From positions 1 to 14,031 of the forward strand of contig CAZIVO010000099.1 in assembly GCA_964542765.1 (NCBI GenBank): 14,031 nt of DNA, in the 5' to 3' direction. Both the position numbers and the translations under genes were made by a program. The notes under the pieces are model-generated. The model was not told the DNA's origin. It saw nothing but the letters and a program-made list of their open reading frames with translations, and made no database searches. This stretch comes from CAZIVO01 sp964542765. Its GTDB lineage: Bacteria; Planctomycetota; UBA1135; UBA2386. Each line of letters begins with the position of its first letter. Position 1 is the first letter of the stretch. Positions 7,678-14,031 of this stretch are shown one piece after another.

Positions 7678-8445
7678 TCAAGCATCCTCGTCGATGGTAA
7701 TAGCCTGCCCATTGATGCCTCCGGCATCATCTTGGCATAGCGACAAAACCAACTCGGCCACTTCGCCAGGCTGGATCAGGCGCCCTTGTGGATTATTCGC
7801 GACGACAGCTTCAAGTGCCTGCTCTTCGCTCATACCAGTCTTCTCAACAATCCGCTGCACCGACTCCTCGGTCATCGGTGTATCGACGTAGCCGGGACAG
7901 ATCGCGTTGGCGGTAACACCGCGTGAAACCCCCTCAGCCGCCACCGACCGGGTGAAGCCAACGAGAGCATGCTTGGATGCCGCATAAGCCGAGATGTAGG
8001 CGGCGCCATCTAGACCCGCCACCGACGCTATATTAACGATCCGACCGAAGCCACGATCAAGCATGCCAGCGAAAAACTCTCGGGAACACAAGAACGGACC
8101 TCTCACGTTAATTGCCTGGACCCTGTCCCATTCTTCAATGGTCAGCGAACGCAGCGGTGCCGACGATGCAACACCAGCATTATTGACAAGGATGTCGACT
8201 TGGCCGAGATGATCCTCGGCAGCGCGCGCCATGGATTCCACCGATTCTGCAGCGGTGACATCGCAGATCGTGGCGAAAGCACCAGCAGCATCACCACCGA
8301 GCTCATCGGCAACCGCCCGGATCTGATCACTGCTACGTGCCGTCACAACGACGCGTGCACCAGCACCATGTAGTGCTCGCGCAATCGCAGCGCCTATACC
8401 GCGACCGCCTCCCGTGATGACTGCTCCTCTACCTCGAATCGACAT
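7678..8445 (-). CDS. Short-chain dehydrogenase/reductase, likely 3-hydroxyacyl-CoA dehydrogenase
   Basis: A 255-residue classical SDR. It shows the cofactor motif TGGGRGIG (11-18), D62 before the adenine pocket, NNAG (88-91), and the catalytic S141, Y154 and K158 (YAASK). R37 after the second strand hints at NADP(H), but this is not decisive. C-terminal PGYVDTP (184-190) and the closing ITIDE are typical. In context it is the probable 3-hydroxyacyl-CoA dehydrogenase of the 2-aminobenzoyl-CoA beta-oxidation set. It is the first gene of this block, 73 bases after the Nudix/MBL gene. Two starts are possible: ATG at 8445 (chosen; it places the cofactor motif at the usual distance) and GTG at 8454. 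The RidA ATG follows two bases after its stop. Confidence 0.87.
   Translation of the reverse strand: MSIRGRGAVITGGGRGIGAAIARALHGAGARVVVTARSSDQIRAVADELGGDAAGAFATICDVTAAESVESMARAAEDHLGQVDILVNNAGVASSAPLRSLTIEEWDRVQAINVRGPFLCSREFFAGMLDRGFGRIVNIASVAGLDGAAYISAYAASKHALVGFTRSVAAEGVSRGVTANAICPGYVDTPMTEESVQRIVEKTGMSEEQALEAVVANNPQGRLIQPGEVAELVLSLCQDDAGGINGQAITIDEDA
7685..7689 (-). promoter_or_regulatory. Ribosome binding site deciding the RidA start
   Basis: GAGGA on the minus strand, inside the last codons of the short-chain dehydrogenase. It sits nine bases before ATG 7675 but only three bases before the alternative TTG 7681, which favours the ATG. Confidence 0.55.
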
Positions 8446-8491
8446 TGCGCTCACTCAATCTTCATCACCTCTCACGAACCGCGACAACACA

Positions 8492-8509
8492 GCCCGAATG
8501 TAGCCGGGC
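8492..8509. repeat. Short inverted repeat in the gap between the two gene blocks
   Basis: GCCCG (8492-8496) and CGGGC (8505-8509) form a perfect 5-bp inverted repeat with an 8-base loop in the only sizeable gap of the cluster (8446-8518). No T-run follows on either strand, so it does not look like an intrinsic terminator. It could be a weak RNA hairpin, a protein-binding site or chance. Confidence 0.25.
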
Positions 8510-8518
8510 GCCAAGGAA

Positions 8519-9979
8519 TCAGTCATAGCCCCAGATTCCCCCGTCTTCGCTCGCCTTGCCACGCTCCGCCAGCATCTCAAGACCTGCGAGCAATGAACGC
8601 GCTGCCAACGGGTACATCCGCTCATCGGTGTCGGCGTAAACCACCGGCAAAAGACCCTCAGCGGTCGATGAACCGGCTTTCAAAGTTTCCTCGATCAGGC
8701 TCTGCCGGTAGCCACGATGGTCGATATATCGTTCCACCAGGGCTTGTCCGTCGCGGAAGGCCGGACCGTGTGCGGGATACAGCATCGACATCGGCAGGCG
8801 CGCCAGCCTGTCGAGGCTGTCCATGTAGGTCTGCATGTGACCCTCTGGCGGATCGATCACGATGGTCGACACGGTGGAGACCATATCGCCAGCAATCAGA
8901 GCTTGGTACCGGCTTTCACGAAAACACAAGTGGCCGCGATCGTGGCCTGGAGTGAATACCGCTTCCAGAAACCAGCCCGGACTCCCGTCAGGTGCCCGAC
9001 CTAATTGCAGTCGATCACCATCATGGATCGGGGCACCCACATTCGCCGGAGCCACACGCTCAAGGGTTAGTGGGTGCGCGCGCACAGGGAGATCGAACTC
9101 CTCGCTAACAACCGGTACCGCACCAACGTGATCGGGGTGGTGATGGGTCAGCAAGATAGCCTCAAGGGTCCTACCTTCTCCCTGAAGTTCCCGCAGAAGA
9201 TCGCACAGCCGCTGCTGTTCAGTCGCGTCAGGAGGCGCTGGATCGATGATGAACAAGCTCTCTTCACCAACGATCAAACAGTTAGTCGTCGTCGCCGGTG
9301 GCACGGTCGGAGTAACAAGGCTGGCCATGATCACGCCAGGAGAGAATCGCACCCGATGGAGATCGCCCGCTGCAAGACCGTCGGCCATGTTTCGAGAAGC
9401 AACCCATGCGGCATCAACATCGCCATCGATCAGGAGTTCAAGCAACAACAGTACCGGGGGCACAATCAACAGATCGCCACAACGCCACGCTTCGAGAGCG
9501 TCAGCCGGGCGCCAGAATCGTCCCGACACCAGTTCGCCCGCCCAGATCTCCGGATGTTCGCCTTCTGGCAATTCGGCTGCGAGAAACAACGTCTCGTAGC
9601 GCACCGGCGCAAACGGCGGCGTGGTGATCTCGCAGGCCTCGCGAAACTCAGCGACAACCCCTGCGCTCTCCAGCAACAACTGCCAGGGCCCATGATCGCC
9701 CTCCAGCAATGCCTTGCGCACAGCCGCGCGCTGCGATTTATCAGCATCGGCCAGGAGCACCCCCGTTTCCTCAAACAGCTCACGCATCGCACATCGACGC
9801 AATATCGCATCGCGGTCCGAGCAAGCGGAATCGTCCTCGGGTTCCACTACGCCGCCAGGCAAAGCATGGTAACCGCCGAAGAATCGCAGTTCCGGCGAGC
9901 GCTCGACGAGATAGATCTCAAGATCAGCGCCAGAGCCGCGCAAGAGAAGAACCGCCGAGGCTTCGCGGTAGTTGCTCAA
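8519..9979 (-). CDS. Nudix hydrolase-metallo-beta-lactamase fusion protein
   Basis: A protein of about 486 residues with three parts. Residues about 5-210 are a Nudix domain: GG at 42-43 and RELFEETG (66-73), with an insertion between the glycines and the REL segment like that in NUDT19-type CoA diphosphatases. Residues about 215-410 are a metallo-beta-lactamase fold of the LACTB2/glyoxalase II kind: HHHPDH with H279, H281, D283, H284, then H346, D365 and H404. The C-terminal 70 residues resemble the LACTB2-type winged helix. The substrate is unknown. In this setting a CoA thioester, CoA itself or a lactone is plausible, but this is inference. Start: the frame is open to a GTG/ATG region inside boxD, but homology begins only after 9979, so I chose TTG 9979, four bases beyond the boxD stop. 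Its Shine-Dalgarno site is poor. Confidence 0.8.
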   Translation of the reverse strand: MSNYREASAVLLLRGSGADLEIYLVERSPELRFFGGYHALPGGVVEPEDDSACSDRDAILRRCAMRELFEETGVLLADADKSQRAAVRKALLEGDHGPWQLLLESAGVVAEFREACEITTPPFAPVRYETLFLAAELPEGEHPEIWAGELVSGRFWRPADALEAWRCGDLLIVPPVLLLLELLIDGDVDAAWVASRNMADGLAAGDLHRVRFSPGVIMASLVTPTVPPATTTNCLIVGEESLFIIDPAPPDATEQQRLCDLLRELQGEGRTLEAILLTHHHPDHVGAVPVVSEEFDLPVRAHPLTLERVAPANVGAPIHDGDRLQLGRAPDGSPGWFLEAVFTPGHDRGHLCFRESRYQALIAGDMVSTVSTIVIDPPEGHMQTYMDSLDRLARLPMSMLYPAHGPAFRDGQALVERYIDHRGYRQSLIEETLKAGSSTAEGLLPVVYADTDERMYPLAARSLLAGLEMLAERGKASEDGGIWGYD

Positions 9980-9983
9980 AACG

Positions 9984-11537
9984 TCAGAAAAGAATCTTCT
10001 CAAGCAGCGGCTTGAGCCCCTGCACAGCGGTGCGTTGTGAGTAGAAACCCAGGCCGCGCACACCGCCAAGTTCCTCGCCGCCACCAGCACGACCCGGACC
10101 GCCGTGCACCATGCTCGGCAAAACCGTACCCGGGCCGGGAGAATGCTCGGCCACGCGCGCATCGCCGACAGTCAGCCGGCCATGATAGGGAGCCATCCCG
10201 AGAACCGCCGCCTCGACGAAAACGCGGTCATCGGAGTAGATCGACGACACCAAGCTACCTCGGCCTTGCGCAACCAAGGCACAGGCCTCGTCCACGTCGC
10301 TGCCATAGCCCATGACCGTGGCGACAGGGCCGAACACCTCGCGATTGTGCACCGCGGTCGCAGCAGCAGGCTGCGATGCCACCAAAAGTGTCGGAGCCAC
10401 GAAGAAACCCTTGTCTCCCTCGACGCCAACAACCTCACCGCGACCACCATCACCATGGACAATCTTTGCACACGCCGCGAGCTGGTCGATGCCCGCAGTC
10501 ACATCCTCAAGTTGTGCAGCCGTCGCCACCGGTCCGATACGGACTTCTCGCAGGTTGGGATCACCAACCTTCATACCACCCAGTTGATCACCGAGAGCCT
10601 CGACGACGATGTCACGCATGGCATCGGGCACGAAGATTCTGCGGATGGCCGTACACTTCTGGCCAGCTTTTTGTGTCATGTCGCGCACGACTTCACGCAG
10701 GAACAGACCGAAGGTCTCGCTATCGCCATCAACATCCGGACCAAGCACAGCTGAATTCAGGCTGTCGGCCTCGACATTCACACGCACCGAGTTCTCAACG
10801 ATATTGGGCTTGCCGCGCAGAAGGTTGCCAGTATCCGCTGAGCCGGTGAAGGCCAGCACATCCTGCTCGCCAAGAAGATCGACGAGATTGCCGCACGATC
10901 CGGAGATCAGGGTCAGCATGCCAGCGGGTAGCAAGCCGCTATCGACCATGATCTCGACCATCCGAATGGCCACAGGCAAGGTTGAAGTCGCTGGCTTGAT
11001 GACGGCGGGCATCCCTGCGAGCGTCGAAACAGCGAGCTTCTCTCCCATGCCCCAGGCAGGGAAGTTGAAGGCGTTGATGTGCACTGCGGCACCGCGCCTG
11101 GGCACGTAGACGTGCTGACCCACGTAGCGTGGTGCCCGGGTCAATTGCTCCATATCGCCATCAGCAAGCACTCGGCGATCACCGAGCTTCTTGCCGAGCG
11201 CTCCGTAGAAGGCCATGGTCCCTGTAGCACCATCGATGTCGAACTTCGCGTCTGACCGGGTGTTACCGCCACTGTCGGTGGATAGTTGCAGCAACTCAGC
11301 ACGATACTCATGAATCGCCTTGGCAAGATCGCCGAGCAGAGTACCACGCTCAGCAAACGTCATCTGCCGCAAAGCTGCACCGCCCTGTCTTGCGTGCTGC
11401 AAGGCGGCTTCAAAGTCGATGCCTGCTGTCGAGGTTTCGGCAATCATCTCCTCGGTCGTCGGATTGATGATCGGCGTCCCTTCGCCGCTGCCTTGCACCC
11501 AACGACCCTCAACGTAGCTTTCGAGTTGCTTGGCCAT
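9984..11537 (-). CDS. boxD: 3,4-dehydroadipyl-CoA semialdehyde dehydrogenase (BoxD-like)
   Basis: A 517-residue aldehyde dehydrogenase of the PaaZ-N/BoxD branch. The active-site asparagine lies in NAFNFPAWG (N158), K181 in IKPATS binds the cofactor, the general-base glutamate is E256 (NVEADSLN), and the nucleophile is C295 in QKAGQKCTAIRR. These sit one residue before the E257/C296 I recall for the Burkholderia xenovorans LB400 enzyme. The reaction oxidises 3,4-dehydroadipyl-CoA semialdehyde, released by BoxC, to 3,4-dehydroadipyl-CoA with NADP+. There is no C-terminal hydratase domain as in full PaaZ. The ATG shares one base with the boxB stop (TGATG), indicating translational coupling. Phenylacetate-pathway semialdehyde dehydrogenase is the main alternative, made unlikely by the boxC-boxB neighbours. 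Confidence 0.92.
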   Translation of the reverse strand: MAKQLESYVEGRWVQGSGEGTPIINPTTEEMIAETSTAGIDFEAALQHARQGGAALRQMTFAERGTLLGDLAKAIHEYRAELLQLSTDSGGNTRSDAKFDIDGATGTMAFYGALGKKLGDRRVLADGDMEQLTRAPRYVGQHVYVPRRGAAVHINAFNFPAWGMGEKLAVSTLAGMPAVIKPATSTLPVAIRMVEIMVDSGLLPAGMLTLISGSCGNLVDLLGEQDVLAFTGSADTGNLLRGKPNIVENSVRVNVEADSLNSAVLGPDVDGDSETFGLFLREVVRDMTQKAGQKCTAIRRIFVPDAMRDIVVEALGDQLGGMKVGDPNLREVRIGPVATAAQLEDVTAGIDQLAACAKIVHGDGGRGEVVGVEGDKGFFVAPTLLVASQPAAATAVHNREVFGPVATVMGYGSDVDEACALVAQGRGSLVSSIYSDDRVFVEAAVLGMAPYHGRLTVGDARVAEHSPGPGTVLPSMVHGGPGRAGGGEELGGVRGLGFYSQRTAVQGLKPLLEKILF

Positions 11538-12973
11538 CAGGCTCGCACCTGCCGATCGAAGTCAACGTAGAGAAAGCCCAGGGGCTGATCATTGATGCCG
11601 CGGCTCGGCGGCGCGATCCAGTTGGCAAACTCGCCGAGCTCACAACACGGCACCATCAGCGACTGGACATAGTCATAATCCGCCTGAGTCGGCAGGTATT
11701 CGCCCCGTCGGGCGTCAAAATCAGCCTGGCTGAGTAGGTTGCCATCAGGCGCATAGGGCATGCCCTCGTAGAGGCCCTGTTGCCGGTTGAAGCGATCCGA
11801 TGGCAGCGACAACCTTTGATCGATGCTGTATTCCGCCAGCGTCTTGTTCCAAAGCGCGAGCGCACGCTCGCAGTCTTTGGTGTAGGCATCTCGCAACACC
11901 AAATTCATCGCTCGACGCAATGGGACTTCTTCCATCGTGATCTTTCCGTCTACAGGCTTCTCAACACCATAGACTCCCTCAAGAGCAACGTGGTCGTCGT
12001 AGCGATCCGAGCTTTCCTTGTAGCGACCCTTGAGGCCTTGCGCGAAATAACTCGCTGCGTTCGACGAATCCTCGCCGCCGAACAGATCGAGCGAAGACGA
12101 ATACCACTCGTTGATGTACTTCTGGATGATATCGATAGGAATGCCCCCGGCGTTGCGTGCATCTTCGTTAGGGTCTTCCTGCATCAGTTGTGCAGTACGC
12201 GCCACAATCCGCCGCAAACCAGTCTCACCAACAAACAGGTGATGTGCCTCCTCGGTCAACATGAATTGGGCCGTGCGCGCCAGAGGATCGAAGCCGCTCT
12301 CGGCCAAGGAAGCGAGTTGGTACTTGCCGTCACGATCGGTGAACATCGTGAAGCAGAAGAATGACAACCAATCTTCGATCGGCTTGTTGAACGTGCCCAA
12401 GATACGCGGAGTATCCTCGTTGCCCGACCGGCGAGTCAGCATATCTTCGGCCTCCTCACGACCATCCCGACCGAAGTATGAGTGCAGCAAATAGACCATG
12501 GCCCAAAGGTGACGGCCCTCCTCAACATTGACCTGGAACAGATTGCGCATGTCGTAGAGGCTCGGAGCCGTTTTCCCGAGCAACCGTTGCTGCTCTACCG
12601 ATGCTGGCTCGGTATCGCCCTGGGTGACGATGATCCTGCGCAGCTCCTTGCGAGAGTCACCGGGCACCTTGTCCCACACCTGCTGGCCGATGCGGTCGCC
12701 AAAACCGATCGTTCGTCCCGACTCCTGCGGCGCCAGGAAAATGCCCCAGCGATAATCAGGCATCTTGACGTAGTCAAAATTTGCCCAGCCACCCTTCTCA
12801 ACACTGATAGCCGTGCGCAGGTAGATGCGGTCCTCCTGAAAACCTTCAGGTCCCATGTCCCCCCACCAGTCGAGAAAGCTCGGTTGCCACGACTCCAGGG
12901 CCCTTTGCAATCTCCTGTCACTGGAAAGATTGACGTTGTTGGGAATCTTGTCGTTCAAGGAAGACACATTCAT
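11537..12973 (-). CDS. boxB: Benzoyl-CoA 2,3-epoxidase, di-iron subunit BoxB
   Basis: A 478-residue di-iron oxygenase of the usual BoxB length. It epoxidises benzoyl-CoA at C2-C3 using O2 and electrons supplied by the reductase BoxA. All six carboxylate/histidine iron ligands can be placed: E122, the ExxH pair E152/H155 (EEGRH), D213 (TDRDG), and the ExxH pair E242/H245 (EEAHH). This is a constant +2 offset from the Azoarcus evansii ligands as I recall them (E120, E150, H153, D211, E240, H243). The ATG at 12973 is chosen over the adjacent GTG at 12976: it overlaps the boxC stop as TGATG and has AGGAG six bases upstream. boxD follows with a one-base overlap. No boxA occurs downstream in the window. 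Confidence 0.96.
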   Translation of the reverse strand: MNVSSLNDKIPNNVNLSSDRRLQRALESWQPSFLDWWGDMGPEGFQEDRIYLRTAISVEKGGWANFDYVKMPDYRWGIFLAPQESGRTIGFGDRIGQQVWDKVPGDSRKELRRIIVTQGDTEPASVEQQRLLGKTAPSLYDMRNLFQVNVEEGRHLWAMVYLLHSYFGRDGREEAEDMLTRRSGNEDTPRILGTFNKPIEDWLSFFCFTMFTDRDGKYQLASLAESGFDPLARTAQFMLTEEAHHLFVGETGLRRIVARTAQLMQEDPNEDARNAGGIPIDIIQKYINEWYSSSLDLFGGEDSSNAASYFAQGLKGRYKESSDRYDDHVALEGVYGVEKPVDGKITMEEVPLRRAMNLVLRDAYTKDCERALALWNKTLAEYSIDQRLSLPSDRFNRQQGLYEGMPYAPDGNLLSQADFDARRGEYLPTQADYDYVQSLMVPCCELGEFANWIAPPSRGINDQPLGFLYVDFDRQVRA

Positions 12974-14031
12974 CACGTTCTCCTGTAGTCGAAAGCGGCA
13001 CTCTCTGGCTGGCCGTAAAGAGTCAAAGCTCCACGCTCACCAACAGCATTGGGACGCTGGAAGATCCAGTTCTGCCAAGCCGACAGCCTCCCGAAAATCT
13101 TGGTCTCCAGAGTTTCCGGGCCCGCAAAGCGCAAATTGGCCTCCATGCCCGTCAGAGCATCCGGCGACAAGCTGGCGCGTTCCTCGGCCGCCAGACGAAT
13201 CTCATCTTCCCAGTCGATATCGTCGAAAATGGTCGTCACCAGACCCAGTTCATCAGCTCGATGTGCATCAATTCGGTCCCTCATGTCCGAGGCCTCCTTG
13301 GCGCGCGATGGATCCCCCAGAAAGCGAGTCTGCAGCCGTGTCAAGCCATTGCCCATCTCCAGAGTCTCGGCATTGCGAGCACTCAGCGCAATTTCGACAC
13401 CCTCTTCGTCGAGCATGTAGCTGCGATCCGCCGACAGAGCAAGCTCAAACAGCGTGCCCGCAAAGCACGATCCCTGTTCGATCAGCGCAAAGAAACTCTT
13501 CGCCGTAACGTCCATCCGCTTGAGGACTCGCCGCTGGTGCAGCGCCACCTCACGAACAAACCAATGGTCCTCTCGTTCGACGAGTTGACGGTCCATCTCG
13601 AGCGCAGCGGTGATGCTCCCCTGGGTGCGCACCATCACCAAGCCAGTCTCCGGGTAGTGGAACCGCAATCGGAGAAGTGCATCGTCCAGTTCCCTGAAAG
13701 CCCGCAGAGCAAACCAGTCGGAGCCGAGTTCGCCAGGATCAGGCGGAAGATCCGGCATCGAGTCAGGCACCGTCAACGTCAGAACCGCCATCCTATCGGA
13801 CTCATTGAAATCGACCCGCACATGTCGGTAGACGATCGCCTCATCAGTCACTTCAGGCTCCAGCGGTCCCAACTCGATCCCTTTGACATCAGGGTGACCG
13901 GTGCCGGCTACCTCTTTGGCCCGCTCAGCAATCCTGTCTTCGAATTGCGAGCGCTGGAACACACCATCGACCAAACCCCATTCCACGGCGCGGCTACCCT
14001 TGATGCCTTCAGCCAGCGACGAAAATATATC
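12973..14031 (-). CDS. boxC: 2,3-epoxybenzoyl-CoA dihydrolase BoxC, C-terminal part
   Basis: The frame is open to the right edge and gives 352 residues, beginning DIFSSLAEGIKGSRAVEWG and ending DYRRT. BoxC proteins are about 550 residues, so roughly the first 200 lie outside the window. A GTG at 13986 is an internal valine, not a start: the upstream LAEGIKGSRAVEW stretch continues the family similarity. BoxC is a large crotonase-superfamily enzyme that opens the ring of 2,3-epoxybenzoyl-CoA with two waters, giving formate and 3,4-dehydroadipyl-CoA semialdehyde, the substrate of BoxD. It overlaps boxB in a TGATG junction. The N-terminal crotonase core cannot be checked here. Confidence 0.93.
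   Translation of the reverse strand, partial: DIFSSLAEGIKGSRAVEWGLVDGVFQRSQFEDRIAERAKEVAGTGHPDVKGIELGPLEPEVTDEAIVYRHVRVDFNESDRMAVLTLTVPDSMPDLPPDPGELGSDWFALRAFRELDDALLRLRFHYPETGLVMVRTQGSITAALEMDRQLVEREDHWFVREVALHQRRVLKRMDVTAKSFFALIEQGSCFAGTLFELALSADRSYMLDEEGVEIALSARNAETLEMGNGLTRLQTRFLGDPSRAKEASDMRDRIDAHRADELGLVTTIFDDIDWEDEIRLAAEERASLSPDALTGMEANLRFAGPETLETKIFGRLSAWQNWIFQRPNAVGERGALTLYGQPESAAFDYRRT
12980..12984 (-). promoter_or_regulatory. Ribosome binding site of boxB
   Basis: AGGAG on the minus strand, within the last codons of boxC and six bases before ATG 12973. It decides between that ATG and the overlapping GTG at 12976 (three-base spacing). Confidence 0.7.

Noticed and set aside
8446..8518. 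Sigma-70 promoter before the short-chain dehydrogenase
   Set aside because: A TTGTCG-like box can be found, but the hexamer 17 bases on (TGAAGA) matches poorly and would place the start almost on the initiation codon.
9074..10015. Plus-strand open frame of 313 codons opposite the Nudix/MBL gene
   Set aside because: It is antisense to a gene with intact Nudix and MBL motifs, and its translation is low in complexity and recognises no family; it is a by-product of codon bias.
9980..10162. Long N-terminal extension of the Nudix/MBL frame into boxD
   Set aside because: It overlaps about 180 bases of boxD on the same strand in another frame, is rich in arginine and cysteine, and shows no Nudix similarity; the gene is taken to begin at TTG 9979.
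13984..13986. GTG as a start for boxC
   Set aside because: The frame and the BoxC-like sequence continue upstream to the window edge, so this GTG encodes an internal valine.
1..14031. CRISPR arrays, tRNA or rRNA genes, insertion sequences, long repeats
   Set aside because: None was seen: nearly all the sequence is accounted for by coding regions, and no repeated units, transposase motifs or tRNA-like folds stood out by reading.

Overview
The window is a catabolic gene cluster from a bacterium that degrades aromatic acids as CoA thioesters in the presence of oxygen. From about 1.6 kb to the right edge every gene lies on the minus strand, so the order of transcription is right to left. Neighbouring genes overlap by 1 or 4 bases or are only 2-4 bases apart, except for one 73-base gap. 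G+C looks like roughly 55-60% by eye. The gene families and Shine-Dalgarno sites fit a proteobacterium, perhaps beta or gamma, but nothing here fixes the lineage.

Region 1 (right, 9984-14031) is part of the box pathway of aerobic benzoate degradation: the C-terminal part of boxC (2,3-epoxybenzoyl-CoA dihydrolase), complete boxB (the di-iron benzoyl-CoA 2,3-epoxidase) and boxD (3,4-dehydroadipyl-CoA semialdehyde dehydrogenase). All six expected iron ligands of BoxB can be placed. A Nudix/metallo-beta-lactamase fusion (8519-9979) follows boxD directly; its role is unknown.

Region 2 (1620-8445) holds a short-chain dehydrogenase, a RidA-family protein, a crotonase, an acyl-CoA dehydrogenase, a stand-alone old-yellow-enzyme (OYE) type reductase, and a 750-residue fusion of a flavin monooxygenase with an OYE-type reductase. 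Apart from the stand-alone reductase, this set closely matches the 2-aminobenzoyl-CoA (anthraniloyl-CoA) cluster described in Azoarcus evansii. There the fusion enzyme dearomatises 2-aminobenzoyl-CoA, and beta-oxidation enzymes and a RidA-like 'translation inhibitor' protein are encoded alongside. The inferred sequence is: hydroxylation and reduction of the ring by the fusion, loss of nitrogen helped by the RidA protein, then ring opening and beta-oxidation by the crotonase, dehydrogenases and associated enzymes.

Region 3 (left, 1-1619) looks unrelated to catabolism: the 3' end of an unrecognised plus-strand gene, converging with and overlapping a membrane-anchored DUF1444-like gene, then a 227-base spacer that ends the catabolic cluster.

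The points most worth a second look are: two CoA-dependent aromatic pathways in one apparent transcription unit; a RidA protein lacking its usual carboxylate-binding arginine; a crotonase lacking both hydratase glutamates; an extra OYE-type protein with an incomplete iron-sulfur cysteine set; and the Nudix/MBL fusion. Missing from the window are any aryl-CoA ligase, boxA, a regulator and a transporter.
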